Below the pieces are notes generated by a model, which ran no database searches, was not told the origin of the DNA, and saw only the letters and a list, made by a program, of their open reading frames with translations. The translations under genes and the position numbers were made by a program. Shown piece by piece: positions 35,304-45,324 of a stretch of 64,000 bases of DNA (position 1 is its first letter; each line of letters opens with the position of its first letter). Source of the stretch: Stenotrophomonas chelatiphaga (GTDB taxonomy: Bacteria > Pseudomonadota > Gammaproteobacteria > Xanthomonadales > Xanthomonadaceae); assembly GCF_001431535.1 (NCBI RefSeq), contig NZ_LDJK01000007.1, positions 90,288 through 154,287 on the forward strand, written 5' to 3'.

Positions 35304-35564
35304 ATGCAAGCCTACGTCTACAAGAGCCAACGCAAAGACGATACCTACGTCTATCTCGCCGAGCGGGATGGCTTCGGCGTGCTGCCCGGGCCATTGGCCG
35401 CATCGCTGGGCCGGCTGACCCTGGTGCTGGAAGTGGAACTGGTCGAAGGCCGTCGCCTGGCACGCGCGGATGTCGCGCTCGTGCGCAGCGAACTGGCCAG
35501 CCGCGGGTTCTACCTGCAGGTGCCGCCGAGCATCACCAGCATGATGCCGCGTCACAATGACTGA
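35304..35564 (+). CDS. YcgL-domain protein (DUF709)
   Basis: 86 residues from the ATG at 35304 ([20 protein letters not shown]); the longer frame from 35256 has no homologous-looking N-terminus. The YcgL pattern is complete: [33 protein letters not shown]. It is a small soluble protein of unknown function, common in gammaproteobacteria. It overlaps the ankyrin gene by 8 bases, so the two are probably co-translated. Confidence 0.9.
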   Translation: MQAYVYKSQRKDDTYVYLAERDGFGVLPGPLAASLGRLTLVLEVELVEGRRLARADVALVRSELASRGFYLQVPPSITSMMPRHND

Positions 35565-38500
35565 CCCGCATCCCCGACTGGTTCCTGCCGCGCTGGTGCT
35601 GGGTGCAGTGCTGGCCGCGGCATCGGCCGTGGGCGGCCTGCCCGGCGTACTGCTGGCCGCGCTTGCGCAGCCGGCCTTCGCGCTGGGCGTGTCCTGGCTG
35701 CGCCGCAGCCGGGTACCGCGTGCGCTGCCGCAGGTGATCCGCGAAGAACTGCCCGCGCTGCTGGTGCTGTGGCTGGCCGGGCCGGCGGTGCTTGCCTTGC
35801 TGATGGCCTGGCCGTTGGCGGCACTGCGCGAAAGCGGCAGCCTGGCCGCCGCGCTGGGACTGGCGGTATTGCTGGGCGTCGGCCTGCTGGCGGTGTGGCG
35901 CACGTGGCCGCTGTGGAGTGACGTGGAACGCCTGGCCGGTGGACTGCAGCGCCATGCCACGGGCCTGGCCGGCCGCGAACTGGGCGCCTGGCGTGGCCTG
36001 GCGGTGGCGGCGCTGGTTCTCGCGCTGTGTACGCTGGTGGTGATGCCGGCGTGGCCGGAACTGCTGCCGCCGGCACTGCGCTGGCCTGCGGTGGTGGTCA
36101 CGGTGCTGCTGTCGCCCCTGCTGCACCTGCTGCTGCAGCGGGTGGTACCGGCGGGTACCGCACCCTCCGCACCGTCCCACGGCATGCAGGAGCTGCGCAG
36201 TGCCTGGCAGGCACACGAGCAGCCGGACGCCGATACCGCACCGGTCGCATTGGAAGCCATGCCCGCCGACGCGCTGTCGCCGGCGCTTTATGAAGCGGCA
36301 CGCCATGGCCGCATCGACCGCGCGCTGCAGCTGCTGCAGGCCGGTGCTGATCCGCATGCCGCGCCGGACCCGCAGTGGCGCGACCAGCGCAACCTGCCGG
36401 TACTGGCCGCGGTGCTGCCGGACCTGCGCCTGCTGCGCGAACTGATTGCCCGCGGCGTCGATGTGAACGCACCGCACAAGGGCATGACGCCGCTGCTGGC
36501 GGCCACGCGTGACAGCTGGCATGGGCGCCCGGAAGCGGTGATGACCCTGCTGGCCAACGGCGCGGATTCGCGCGCCACCGATGCCGACGGCAACACGCCG
36601 CTGCACCACGCCGCGCGCAGTTCCGATCCCGGCGTCGCCGCGCTGCTGCGCGATGCGGCCGCCGAAATCGACGCGCTCAACAACGAGGGCTGGTCGCCAC
36701 TGGCGGTCGCCTGCCAGGTCGGCAACTGGCGCCTGGCGCGCTTCCTGCTGGAACGTGGCGCCCGTACCGAAACGACGGAAGGCATTCCGGTGCTGCTGGC
36801 CGCGGCGGCCACCGAAGACGATGATCCGGCTGGCGTGCAGCTGCTGCTCAAGCACAAGGCGCGCGCCGATGCGCGCGATCGCCAGCGCCGCAGCGCGCTG
36901 CACGAAGCCGCACTGGCCGGGCATACCGCGATCCTGGATGCGCTGCTCGCTGCCGGGGCCAACCTGGAAGCCCGCGATGCGCTGGGCCGCACGCCGTTGC
37001 TGGAAGCGGCCGCCGGTGGGCGCGCAGCGGTGATTGAACACCTGCTGCGGCACAAGCCCGACCTTGCCGCCGTCGATGCCGATGGTCGCAATGCCCTGCT
37101 GCTGGCCGCCATGGCCACCGACGTACCGCCGTTGATGGTGAAACGTCTGCTGGAGCTGGGGCTGGTCGCCGACCTCGACGACCCGCTGGCACGGCGCGCG
37201 GTGGACAGCGCGGCCGAAGCGGGCCGTTGGGCGATCGTGGCGATGCTCGATGCGTCCTACGCGCTTCCGGCCGCGGTCAGTGATGGCTTGTTGGCGTCCA
37301 GCGAAGACGGCGAAGTGGCCACGTCGTTGTTGCCGGACCGGCCGCCGCTCGAGCTGCTGCGCGAATCACTGCGCTTCGGCAACCTGGACGGCATGGAATC
37401 GATGGCGCGGCTGTGCCGTGCCGAAGAACTGGGCAGCCTGCTGCACGAACCCGAACTGGCGCTGGATCCGCGCGCGGTTGCCTGGCTGCTGAAGCAGGGC
37501 GCCTCGCACGAGGTACTCGATGCCTGCACGGATACGCCGATGTTCGCGCTGCTGGCGCGTGGCGTGGATGCGGTGCCGGCGCTGCAGGTGATGCTGGAGC
37601 AGGGCGTATCACCTGCCGGCGGTGGCGGGCTGGCACGCTTCCTGGCAGCCTGCGCGCAGCACGACCAGGCCAGTCGCGGGCTGGAACAGCTGGCGCTGGA
37701 GCTGCTGGAGCGTGGCGCCGATCCGTTCGCTGCATCGCCGGCCGGCGACCCGCCGCTGGCGCTGGCCGTGCGCCTGGGATGGCTGCGCCTGCAGCAGTCG
37801 CTGTTGGGCCTGGGCGTGGATCGCGAAGCACGCGACAGCCACGGCATGACCGCGCTGCACCTGGCCACCGCGCTGGGACGCGAAGCGGCGCTCAAGCTGC
37901 TGGTGCGCCATGGCGCGTCGCCGGAAGCACGCGCCGCCGATGGCCAGACGCCGCTGGGTGTCGCGCTGTCCAGTGGCCGTCGCGATCTGGCGGACTGGCT
38001 GGACTGGCGCGTCTGGTCGCTGCCGCGGCGCACGCTGCGCGAATCCGACCTGGCCGCTGCGGCCACCGCCGGGGACGTGGATGCGGTACGCCGGCTGATC
38101 GACCTCGGCTTCGCCGTGGACAGCGTCGACGCGCAGGGCTGCACGGCACTGCTGCGCGCCGCCGGTGGCGGCCATCTGCCGGTGGTGGACCTGCTGCTGG
38201 CACGCAGTGCCGATCCGCAACATGCGTCGGCCAGCGGCGCCACGCCGCTGTCGGCAGCGGTCAGCATGCGCCAGATGGACATCGTGTCGGCGCTGCTGGA
38301 TGCCGGCGCGCAACTCGAACACCGCCTGCCCGGCGGCGTCACGGTGCTGATGCTCGCCTCTGCGCTGGGCCTGCCGGATATCGTGGCGCGGCTGTTGACC
38401 GCCAGCGCCGACGTGCATGCCAGCGATGCGCAGCAGTTGGCGGCGCTGCATTGCGCTGCGTTGTACGGATTCTCCGCCCGCGACCGCTCGCGCCTGCTGG

Positions 38501-38898
38501 CCCTGCTGGACACGTTGCTGCTGGCCGGCGCGGAGCCGGACAAGGCGGCTGCCGGCGAAGTAACCCCGCTGCTGCTGCTGCTGGGCGCGCGTGCCGAGCC
38601 GGGAACCGCCTGCGACGAACAGGTGGTGCTGGCCGGCGTGGAACGCCTGCTGGATGAAGATGTTTCGCTGGAAGTGCGCGATCCGCGCGGCTTCGGCCCG
38701 CTGCACCTGGCGGCGCTGCATGGATTGCCGCTGCTGGTGCAGCGCCTGCTGCGCGCCGGCGCCGATCCGGAGGCGCGCGACACGCTCAACCGCAGCCCGC
38801 GCGAGATCGCGGTGATGCGCGGCTTCATCGACGTGGCCGCCGAATTCCAGCCGCGCGTGCCCGGCGTGTCCTCGATGGCACGGTTCCTGCGCGAATGA
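35557..38898 (+). CDS. Large membrane-anchored ankyrin-repeat protein (1113 aa)
   Basis: The first 200 residues hold about five hydrophobic helices (for example [59 protein letters not shown]), so the N-terminus is in the inner membrane. From about residue 225 to 1090 ankyrin repeats follow, first continuous ([67 protein letters not shown]), then a degenerate middle around 560-720, then clean repeats again ([57 protein letters not shown]). The large repeat arm is probably cytoplasmic and binds proteins. It overlaps ycgL. Two REPs follow the stop. The partner is unknown. Confidence 0.85.
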   Translation: MTDPHPRLVPAALVLGAVLAAASAVGGLPGVLLAALAQPAFALGVSWLRRSRVPRALPQVIREELPALLVLWLAGPAVLALLMAWPLAALRESGSLAAALGLAVLLGVGLLAVWRTWPLWSDVERLAGGLQRHATGLAGRELGAWRGLAVAALVLALCTLVVMPAWPELLPPALRWPAVVVTVLLSPLLHLLLQRVVPAGTAPSAPSHGMQELRSAWQAHEQPDADTAPVALEAMPADALSPALYEAARHGRIDRALQLLQAGADPHAAPDPQWRDQRNLPVLAAVLPDLRLLRELIARGVDVNAPHKGMTPLLAATRDSWHGRPEAVMTLLANGADSRATDADGNTPLHHAARSSDPGVAALLRDAAAEIDALNNEGWSPLAVACQVGNWRLARFLLERGARTETTEGIPVLLAAAATEDDDPAGVQLLLKHKARADARDRQRRSALHEAALAGHTAILDALLAAGANLEARDALGRTPLLEAAAGGRAAVIEHLLRHKPDLAAVDADGRNALLLAAMATDVPPLMVKRLLELGLVADLDDPLARRAVDSAAEAGRWAIVAMLDASYALPAAVSDGLLASSEDGEVATSLLPDRPPLELLRESLRFGNLDGMESMARLCRAEELGSLLHEPELALDPRAVAWLLKQGASHEVLDACTDTPMFALLARGVDAVPALQVMLEQGVSPAGGGGLARFLAACAQHDQASRGLEQLALELLERGADPFAASPAGDPPLALAVRLGWLRLQQSLLGLGVDREARDSHGMTALHLATALGREAALKLLVRHGASPEARAADGQTPLGVALSSGRRDLADWLDWRVWSLPRRTLRESDLAAAATAGDVDAVRRLIDLGFAVDSVDAQGCTALLRAAGGGHLPVVDLLLARSADPQHASASGATPLSAAVSMRQMDIVSALLDAGAQLEHRLPGGVTVLMLASALGLPDIVARLLTASADVHASDAQQLAALHCAALYGFSARDRSRLLALLDTLLLAGAEPDKAAAGEVTPLLLLLGARAEPGTACDEQVVLAGVERLLDEDVSLEVRDPRGFGPLHLAALHGLPLLVQRLLRAGADPEARDTLNRSPREIAVMRGFIDVAAEFQPRVPGVSSMARFLRE

Positions 38899-38908
38899 AG
38901 CGCCGGTA

Positions 38909-38929
38909 GTGACGACCGCTGGTCGTCAC
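38909..38929 (+). repeat. REP palindrome, GACGACC type, with GTAG head
   Basis: GTGACGACC, loop GCT, GGTCGTCAC, preceded by GGTA so that a GTAG tetranucleotide overlaps the left end (38906-38909), the head typical of Stenotrophomonas SMAG REPs. It lies 11 bases after the ankyrin gene stop. Confidence 0.9.
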
Positions 38930-38945
38930 GCCTCTGTGCTGGTGG

Positions 38946-38966
38946 GTGACGACCGTTGGTCGTCAC
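38946..38966 (+). repeat. REP palindrome, GACGACC type
   Basis: GTGACGACC, loop GTT, GGTCGTCAC, preceded by GGTGG. It is a second copy, 37 bases from the first, in the gap between the convergent ankyrin and Kef genes. Confidence 0.92.
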
Positions 38967-38983
38967 GCCTCTGGTTTCCGCTG

Positions 38984-39001
38984 CGCTCGCCGAGCGCTAC
39001 C
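38984..39001 (-). repeat. REP hairpin whose GTAG head contains the Kef-type gene stop codon
   Basis: On the minus strand it reads GGTAG, then CGCTC, loop GGC, GAGCG. The TAG of the head (38997-38999) is the stop codon of the antiporter gene. It differs in stem sequence from the GACGACC REPs but has the classic GTAG head. Confidence 0.7.
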
Positions 39002-40790
39002 GGTCCTGCGGCGCGTCCTTCCCGCTTCCCGCATCGGCTTCGAACAGATGCATCAGGTCATTGCGTGCATCGCGCGAGGTCTGGATCACCGCTGCCTCGT
39101 CGTCGTACACCAGGTACTGGTCACGCAGCAGCTTCTCATCATGTTCGCGGAAACGCTGCACATGCCGGCGCGCCGTTTCTTCGGACACCCCCAGCAGCTT
39201 CAGCACCTGTTCGCTGAGTTCCAGGCTGGTGCCGAACACCTCGCGGAACGGTTCGGCGCCCATGTCCATCAGCCGCCACGCATGCTGGCGGTTGCGTGCC
39301 CGCGCCAGCACCCGCGCGTCCGGATACAAGCGCCGGATCATCCGCGTCGCGCGCAGGTTGGTTTCCGGATCATCCATGGTCACCACGAACACCGCGATCT
39401 CCGCCCCGCCCGCCGCGCGCAGCATCTCCGGCCGGGTCGGATCGCCGTAGTACAGCTGGTTGCCGAACCGGCGCAGGTCGGCAACGGTATCCGGATTGAC
39501 CTCCAGCGCGACGAACGGCACTTTCTGCGCGGTCAGCAGTCGCGCCACCACCTGGCCAAAGCGTCCCATCCCGGCGATCAGCACCTTCGGTCGCTGGTCC
39601 GGGTTCACTTCATCGGCCGGCGGTGGCGCTGGCCTGGCCTCGGTTTCGCGGCCGATCAGGCGCAGCAGGGCGATCAGCAGCAGCGGGGTCAGGCCCATCG
39701 ACAGGCCGACGATGGCCACCAGCCGGTCATGGTTGGCGCTGCCCAGCAGCAACGCGCGCTGGGCTTCGTTGAACACCACGAAGGCGAACTCGCCACCCAG
39801 CCACAGCACGCTGCCCAGCATCAGCGCCTGGCGCGCGCCCAGCCGGGCAAGCCGTCCAATCACATACAGCAGCCCGAACTTCACCAGCAGCAGCACGCCG
39901 ACGCCTGCGGCGATCATGCCCGGTTCGGCGACGATGCGGTCCAGGTCGATCCCCATGCCCACCGCAATGAAGAACAGGCCCAGGAACAGCCCCTTGAACG
40001 GTTCGATCTGCGCTTCCAGCTCGTGCCGGAACTCGGAATCGGACAACAGCACGCCGGCCAGGAACGCGCCCAGGCTCGGGCTCAGGCCGGCTTCCTGCAG
40101 GAACCAGGCGGTGCCCAGCACCACCAGCAAGGCGGTGGCGGTGAACATTTCCGGGCTGCGCGTGCGCGCGACCATGCCGAACACGCGGCGCAGCAGCGGC
40201 CGGCCACACAGGATCACCACCGCCAGCGCGCCGATGGCCACCGCCACGTCCTGCCAGTGCAGGGTCTGGTTGCGCGCACCGCCCAGCAGCGGAATGGCGG
40301 CCAGCAGCGGGATGGCGATCAGGTCCTGGAACAGCAGGATGGCAAACGCCAACCGGCCATGATCGCTGTTGAGCGCCTTGTGTTCGGACAACAGCTGCAG
40401 GCCCACCGCGGTGGAGGACAGCGCCAGCGCCACGCCGACCACCAGCGCACTCTTCCAGTGGAAATGGTCCAGCATCAGCAGGCCGCCCAGCACCAGCGCG
40501 CAGGTCGCAACCTGCAGCGCGCCGGCACCGAATACCGAACGCCGCATCACCTTCAAGCGCGACGGCGACAGCTCCAGCCCGATCACGAACAGCAGCATCA
40601 CCACGCCGATCTCGGCCGCGCCCAGAATGCGGTCGGTATCCTGCACGAAGCCCAGTCCGTCCGGACCCAGCACCACGCCCGCGGCGAGATAGCCGAGCAC
40701 TGCGCCGAAGCCCAGGCGGCGGAACACCGGCACCGCGATGACTGCCGCAAGCAGCAGGACCAGGGCAAGTTCGAGCACGCCGCTATGCAT
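38997..40790 (-). CDS. Monovalent cation:proton antiporter-2 (KefB/KefC/YbaL type)
   Basis: 597 residues. The N-terminal 385 residues are a CPA2 membrane domain of about 12-13 helices (LGYLAAGVVLGPDGLGF, GVVMLLFVIGLELSPSRL, ALSSTAVGLQLLSEH, ILLFQDLIAIPLLAAIPLL). Then follow a nucleotide-binding RCK_N/TrkA_N domain (KVLIAGMGRFGQVVARLLTA, YYGDPTRPEMLRAAG) and a C-terminal helical tail. It should exchange K+ or Na+ for protons and be gated by the RCK domain, possibly by glutathione adducts as in KefC. No KefF/G ancillary gene is adjacent. The stop codon is supplied by a REP head. Confidence 0.92.
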   Translation of the reverse strand: MHSGVLELALVLLLAAVIAVPVFRRLGFGAVLGYLAAGVVLGPDGLGFVQDTDRILGAAEIGVVMLLFVIGLELSPSRLKVMRRSVFGAGALQVATCALVLGGLLMLDHFHWKSALVVGVALALSSTAVGLQLLSEHKALNSDHGRLAFAILLFQDLIAIPLLAAIPLLGGARNQTLHWQDVAVAIGALAVVILCGRPLLRRVFGMVARTRSPEMFTATALLVVLGTAWFLQEAGLSPSLGAFLAGVLLSDSEFRHELEAQIEPFKGLFLGLFFIAVGMGIDLDRIVAEPGMIAAGVGVLLLVKFGLLYVIGRLARLGARQALMLGSVLWLGGEFAFVVFNEAQRALLLGSANHDRLVAIVGLSMGLTPLLLIALLRLIGRETEARPAPPPADEVNPDQRPKVLIAGMGRFGQVVARLLTAQKVPFVALEVNPDTVADLRRFGNQLYYGDPTRPEMLRAAGGAEIAVFVVTMDDPETNLRATRMIRRLYPDARVLARARNRQHAWRLMDMGAEPFREVFGTSLELSEQVLKLLGVSEETARRHVQRFREHDEKLLRDQYLVYDDEAAVIQTSRDARNDLMHLFEADAGSGKDAPQDR

Positions 40791-41071
40791 GGGAAGTCGA
40801 GGTCATGGCCGCAGGGGGGAGGGCACGCCGGGTGGCAGCCGGCCCTTGCGCGACATTATGCGCCGCCCGCTGCCGCGCGCACGGCGGTGCAGCTGAGCCG
40901 CGCCAAACCGGCGGCCGCTGCGGGGTTGACCCATCGTGCCCACGGGTCCATCCTGCCCCCCGCCAGCGTTCTGCCCGCTGGCTACACCCCTCCGGAGTCC
41001 AACCCCCATGTCCAGCGACAGTAGAAGTCGACCTCGTTCGACGCCAGCGACGGCCACCGCCTGACAGGGAC

Positions 41072-41117
41072 GGTTCGCCTGCGTTGGCGTTGCACCTGCA
41101 ACGACGAAAGGCGAACC
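41072..41117 (+). promoter_or_regulatory. Nested hairpin in the mgtE leader that covers the ribosome binding site
   Basis: GGTTCGCCT (41072-41080) pairs perfectly with AGGCGAACC (41109-41117). Inside it, CGTTGCA (41088-41094) pairs perfectly with TGCAACG (41097-41103) over a CC loop. The right outer arm takes in the AAAGG ribosome binding site three bases before the mgtE ATG at 41121. The structure could block translation until opened by Mg2+, temperature or a protein. The rest of the gap (40791-41071) shows no gene and no riboswitch core I recognise. Confidence 0.6.
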
Positions 41118-41120
41118 ACG

Positions 41121-42491
41121 ATGAACCAGAAGCAGATGCTGCGTCCTGCCAACGACGCTGCCACCACGGCCGCCCCCCTGGCCAACTTCAACACCGCCGA
41201 TGCGGTGGAATATCTCAACACCCTGCCGCTCGCCGGCGCGGTCGAGCTGCTCGCCGCGCTGCCGCTGCCGCGCGCGGTGAAGCTGCTGGAGGCCCCCGAA
41301 CTGCATCGCGCAGGCGAGCTGGTGGCCGCGCTGCCGCCGGCGCGTGCTGCCGCGCTGCTGGGATTGATGGCCGACGACCGTGCCACCGATATCGTGCACG
41401 AGCTGGACCAGGACGAGCGCGCGCGGCTGGTGCCGCTGATCGGCGCCGAGGCGCGCCAGGTCATCCAGACCCTGCTCAGCTACCCGCCGGATACCGCCGG
41501 CGCACTGATGACCACCGAGTTCGTCAGCGTGCCGGCCAACTGGACGGTGGGCCAGACCCTGCAGCACATCCGCGAAGTGGAGCGCACGCGCGAGACCGTC
41601 TATGCCATCTACGTGCTCGACCCGGCCAGCCGCCAGCTGCGCCAGGTGGTGACGATGCGCCGGCTGATCACCGGCCTGCCCGATGAATCGATCCTGGACG
41701 TGGCGCAGGTCAACGCGCCGGTGACGGTGGACGTGGCGATGGACCAGGAGGAAGTGGCGCAGCTGATCCGCCGCCACGACCTGCTGGCGATCCCGGTGGT
41801 GGATGCCGGCATGCAGATGCTGGGCATCGTCACCGTGGATGACATCCTGGATGCGTTGATCGAGGAATCCACCGAGGACGCGCACAAGTTCGGCGGCATG
41901 GAGGCGCTGGAAAAGCCGTACATGCAGATCGGCTTCGTGGAAATGCTGCGCAAGCGCGGCGGCTGGCTGAGCGTGCTGTTCCTCGGCGAAATGATGACCG
42001 CCAGCGCAATGCAGCACTACGAAGACGAACTGGCCCGCGCGGTGGTGCTGACCCTGTTCATTCCGCTGATCATGAGCTCCGGTGGCAACTCCGGTTCGCA
42101 GGCCACTTCGCTGCTGATCCGCAGCCTGGCGCTCCGCGAACTGCGGCTGCGGGACTGGTGGAAGGTGGCGCTGCGCGAGGTGCCGACCGGCATCGTGCTC
42201 GGCACGATCCTGGGCAGCCTGGCGATGCTCCGCATCGTGGTCTGGCAGCTGGGCGGCCTGCATGACTATGGCGAGCACTGGCTGCTGCTGGCGCTCACCG
42301 TGGCCGCCGCGCTGGTCGGCATCGTCACCTTCGGTTCGCTGTCCGGATCGATGCTGCCGTTCGCGCTCAAGCGCCTCGGCTTCGACCCGGCCAGCGCTTC
42401 GGCGCCGTTCGTGGCCACCCTGGTCGATGTCACCGGCCTGGTGATCTACTTCAGCATCGCCGCCACTATTCTCCACGGTACGCTGCTATGA
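41121..42491 (+). CDS. mgtE: Magnesium transporter MgtE
   Basis: 456 residues with the standard MgtE order. The N-terminal superhelical domain (AVEYLNTLPLAGAVELLAAL to LMADDRATDIVHEL) is followed by two CBS domains (about 140-265; TVGQTLQHIREVERTRETVY, DLLAIPVVDAGMQMLGIVTV) and a five-helix pore domain (RGGWLSVLFLGEM, IPLIMSSGGNSGSQATSLLI, and a last helix DVTGLVIYFSIAATIL). The CBS and N domains sense cytoplasmic Mg2+ and close the channel when it is replete. Start ATG at 41121 lies directly behind a stable hairpin. The acyltransferase gene starts 21 bases after the stop. Confidence 0.95.
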   Translation: MNQKQMLRPANDAATTAAPLANFNTADAVEYLNTLPLAGAVELLAALPLPRAVKLLEAPELHRAGELVAALPPARAAALLGLMADDRATDIVHELDQDERARLVPLIGAEARQVIQTLLSYPPDTAGALMTTEFVSVPANWTVGQTLQHIREVERTRETVYAIYVLDPASRQLRQVVTMRRLITGLPDESILDVAQVNAPVTVDVAMDQEEVAQLIRRHDLLAIPVVDAGMQMLGIVTVDDILDALIEESTEDAHKFGGMEALEKPYMQIGFVEMLRKRGGWLSVLFLGEMMTASAMQHYEDELARAVVLTLFIPLIMSSGGNSGSQATSLLIRSLALRELRLRDWWKVALREVPTGIVLGTILGSLAMLRIVVWQLGGLHDYGEHWLLLALTVAAALVGIVTFGSLSGSMLPFALKRLGFDPASASAPFVATLVDVTGLVIYFSIAATILHGTLL

Positions 42492-42512
42492 CTTTTTTGC
42501 TCTACTAGCGGC

Positions 42513-45227
42513 ATGAGCACATACCACCTGCAGTCCGTGTTCCGTCCGCAGTCGGTCGCCGTGATCGGGGGCAGTCCGCGCGATCGTTCGGCCGGCCGGG
42601 CGGTGATGCGCAACCTGCGCGGGGCGGGATTCGCCGGCAAGGTCGCCTGGGTCAACCCGCGCCATGCGGAGATCGACGGCATCCGCACCACCAGGCGATT
42701 GAAGGACCTGGATTGGGTACCGGAGCTGGTGGTGGTGACCGCGCCGGCCAGCATCGTGCCGCAGGTGATCGCCGATGCCGCCGCGCTGGGCGTGGCCGCG
42801 GCGATCATCCTCACCGCGCACCTGGGCGAAGGGCCCGGTTCGCTCGCCGCACAGGTGGAAGCCAGCGCCCGCGCCAAAGGCCTGCGCATCCTCGGGCCGC
42901 ATTGCCTGGGGGTCATCGCACCGCATGCGCGCTTGAATGCCAGCATCGCCGCGCATGTTCCGCAGGCCGGTGACCTGGCGCTGATTTCCGAGTCCAGCGC
43001 GATCGCCGCCGCGCTGGTGGAGTGGGGCGTGGCGCGCTCGGTGGGCTTCTCGGCGGTGGTGTCGCTGGGCGATACGATGGACGTGGACTTCGGCGACCTG
43101 CTGGACTACTTCGCCACCGACTACCGCACCCGCGCCATCCTGCTGTACGTGGAACAGATCAAGGACGCGCGCAAGTTCATGTCGGCCGCGCGTGCCGCCG
43201 CGCGCTCCAAGCCGGTGATGGTGGTCAAGTCCGGCCGTGCCGAACGCATCATGCCGGGCAACGATACCCACGTGCAGGCGCTGGCGCGCGCCGATGATGT
43301 CTATGGCGCGGCCTTCAACCGCGCCGGCCTGCTGCGGGTGAGCGCGCTGGACGAACTGTTCACCGCCGCCGAGACGCTGGGGCGGCTGGGCTCGTTCCCC
43401 GGACGCAGGCTGGCCATCCTCAGCAACGGCGGTGGCGTCGGGCGGCTGGCGGTGGACCAGCTGGCGGCGCTGCGCGGTACCCTCGCCACGCTGTCGGACA
43501 GCACCGTGCAGCAGCTCGATGCGGTGCTGCCGCAGGGCTGGTCACGCTCCAATCCGGTGGACATCGTGGTCGACGCCGATGGAGACCGCTATGCCGCCGC
43601 CATCGAAGCGCTGCTGGCCGACAATGAGAACGATGCGCTGCTGGTGGTCAACGTGCCGACCGCCTTCACCTCCTCCGCCGATGCCGCGCAGGCGCTCACC
43701 CGCACCCTGGGCCTGCGGCCGCGCCACCAGCGCGACAAACCGGTGTTCGCGGTGTGGCTGGGCAACGATGAGCGCGCCACCGCGACCCTGAACGCTGCGC
43801 GCGTGCCGACCTATCCCACCGAAGCAGAAGCCGTGCGCGGCTTCCAGCACCTGGTGCGCTACCGCGACGCGCAGAGCGCGCTGATGGAGACGCCGCCCAG
43901 CCTGCCGCAGGATTTCGTGGTCGATGCGGTGGCCGCGCGCGCGATCGTCGACGCGGCGCTGGCTGCTGGACAGCGCTGGCTGGATCCTCTGGCCACGCAT
44001 GCGTTGCTGAAGGCATACGGCATTCCTTCGGCGCCGGTGCTGCATGCGCGCGATGCGCATGAGGCGATGGACCTGGCCCAACCACTGCTGGAACAGGGCG
44101 CCAGCGTGGCGTTGAAGATCCTGTCGCCGGACATCCCGCACAAATCCGACGTGGACGGCGTGCGCCTCAACCTGTCCACGCTGGCAGCGGTGCAGGCGGC
44201 GGCGACCAGCATCCTGGCGCGTGCGCGCGAACTGCGCCCCGATGCGCGCATCGACGGCCTGCTGGTGCAGCCGACCATCGTGCGCCCGAAGTCGCGCGAG
44301 CTGATCGCCGGCATCGCCGACGATGCGACGTTCGGCCCGGTGATCGTGTTCGGTCGTGGTGGCACGGCGGTGGAAGTGATCAATGACAAGGCACTGGCGT
44401 TGCCACCGCTCGACCTGCGGCTGGCACATGAACTGATCGGCCGGACCCGGGTCTCGCGCATCCTCAAGCCGTACAGCGATTTCCCGGCCGCCGACGAGCG
44501 TGCCGTCGCCCTGGTGCTGGTCAAGCTGGCGCAGCTGGCAGCGGATATCCCGGAAGTGCGCACGCTGGACATCAATCCGCTGCTGGCCGATCGCGAAGGC
44601 ATCCTGGCCCTGGACGCGCGGGTCGCGATCGCGCCTTCGCGCATCCTGCACAAAGGCCGCGGCCACCCGCGGTTCGCGGTGTTCCCGTATCCCAAGGAAT
44701 GGGAGCGCACGCTGCAGCTGTCCGATGGCAGCCACGCCTTCGTGCGGCCGGTGCGACCGGAAGACGATGCGCTGTTCCGCGCGTTCTTCGCGCGCGTCAG
44801 CGATGAAGACCTGCGCCTGCGCTTCTTCCAGTCGGTCAAGCATTTCAGCCACGAGTTCATCGCCCGGCTGACCCAGCTGGACTACGCGCGCTCCATCGCG
44901 CTGGTGGCGATCGATCCGCGCAGCGGTGACATGCTGGGTGCCGTGCGCCTGCATGCCGACGCCGATTACCATCGTGGCGAGTACGGCATCCTGATCCGCT
45001 CGGACCTGAAGGGCCACGGCATCGGCTGGCGCCTGATGACGATCATGATCGAGTACGCGAAATGGCTGGGCCTGGACCTGGTGGAAGGCCAGGTGCTGCG
45101 CGAGAACAGCACGATGATCGCGATGTGCCAGAGCCTGGGCTTCAGGACCCGGCTGGATCCGGATGATTCGACGGTGATGATGGTGAGCCTGCCGGTGCAG
45201 CAGGTGGCCGCGCAGCTGCTGGAATGA
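42513..45227 (+). CDS. PatZ-like protein: ADP-forming acyl-CoA-synthetase domains plus GNAT acetyltransferase
   Basis: 904 residues with the PatZ/Pat (YfiQ) architecture. A CoA-binding Rossmann domain (FRPQSVAVIGGSPRDRSAG) is followed by succinyl-CoA-ligase-like domains (LILS-type segment DLALISESSAIAAALVEWG, SVGFSAVVSLGDTMDVDFGD), an ATP-grasp domain (about 480-700; ASVALKILSPDIPHKSDVDG) and a C-terminal GNAT domain (about 735-890; VRPVRPEDDALFRAFFARVS, LIRSDLKGHGIGWRLMTIMI). In enterobacteria such proteins acetylate lysines of central-metabolism enzymes such as acetyl-CoA synthetase; the synthetase part mainly regulates. The 21-base gap from mgtE suggests co-transcription. Confidence 0.88.
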   Translation: MSTYHLQSVFRPQSVAVIGGSPRDRSAGRAVMRNLRGAGFAGKVAWVNPRHAEIDGIRTTRRLKDLDWVPELVVVTAPASIVPQVIADAAALGVAAAIILTAHLGEGPGSLAAQVEASARAKGLRILGPHCLGVIAPHARLNASIAAHVPQAGDLALISESSAIAAALVEWGVARSVGFSAVVSLGDTMDVDFGDLLDYFATDYRTRAILLYVEQIKDARKFMSAARAAARSKPVMVVKSGRAERIMPGNDTHVQALARADDVYGAAFNRAGLLRVSALDELFTAAETLGRLGSFPGRRLAILSNGGGVGRLAVDQLAALRGTLATLSDSTVQQLDAVLPQGWSRSNPVDIVVDADGDRYAAAIEALLADNENDALLVVNVPTAFTSSADAAQALTRTLGLRPRHQRDKPVFAVWLGNDERATATLNAARVPTYPTEAEAVRGFQHLVRYRDAQSALMETPPSLPQDFVVDAVAARAIVDAALAAGQRWLDPLATHALLKAYGIPSAPVLHARDAHEAMDLAQPLLEQGASVALKILSPDIPHKSDVDGVRLNLSTLAAVQAAATSILARARELRPDARIDGLLVQPTIVRPKSRELIAGIADDATFGPVIVFGRGGTAVEVINDKALALPPLDLRLAHELIGRTRVSRILKPYSDFPAADERAVALVLVKLAQLAADIPEVRTLDINPLLADREGILALDARVAIAPSRILHKGRGHPRFAVFPYPKEWERTLQLSDGSHAFVRPVRPEDDALFRAFFARVSDEDLRLRFFQSVKHFSHEFIARLTQLDYARSIALVAIDPRSGDMLGAVRLHADADYHRGEYGILIRSDLKGHGIGWRLMTIMIEYAKWLGLDLVEGQVLRENSTMIAMCQSLGFRTRLDPDDSTVMMVSLPVQQVAAQLLE

Positions 45228-45241
45228 TCCCGCTTCCGGCA

Positions 45242-45262
45242 GTGACGGCCGCGGGCCGTCAG
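45242..45262 (+). repeat. REP palindrome, GACGGCC type (one end mismatched)
   Basis: GTGACGGCC, loop GCG, GGCCGTCAG, 14 bases after the PatZ-like gene stop. It is the C/G variant of the family stem (GGCC instead of GACC). Confidence 0.8.
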
Positions 45263-45284
45263 GCTCCTGCTTTGCCGCTGCGCT

Positions 45285-45303
45285 CGCCGAGCATGGCTCG
45301 GCG
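45285..45303 (-). repeat. SMAG-type REP hairpin with GTAG head
   Basis: On the minus strand: GGTAG, then CGCCGAGC, loop CAT, GCTCGGCG. This is the classic Stenotrophomonas SMAG form (GTAG head and 8-bp stem). It lies between two GACGGCC-type REPs. Confidence 0.85.
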
Positions 45304-45324
45304 CTACCGATCCCGCTTCCGGTT

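Noticed and set aside
38946..41024. 692-aa plus-strand frame opposite the Kef-type antiporter
   Set aside because: Gln/His/Arg-rich shadow that starts inside a REP; the antiporter has all its family motifs.
40791..41071. Mg2+ riboswitch (M-box) upstream of mgtE
   Set aside because: I could not find the M-box conserved core; only the start-proximal nested hairpin is convincing.
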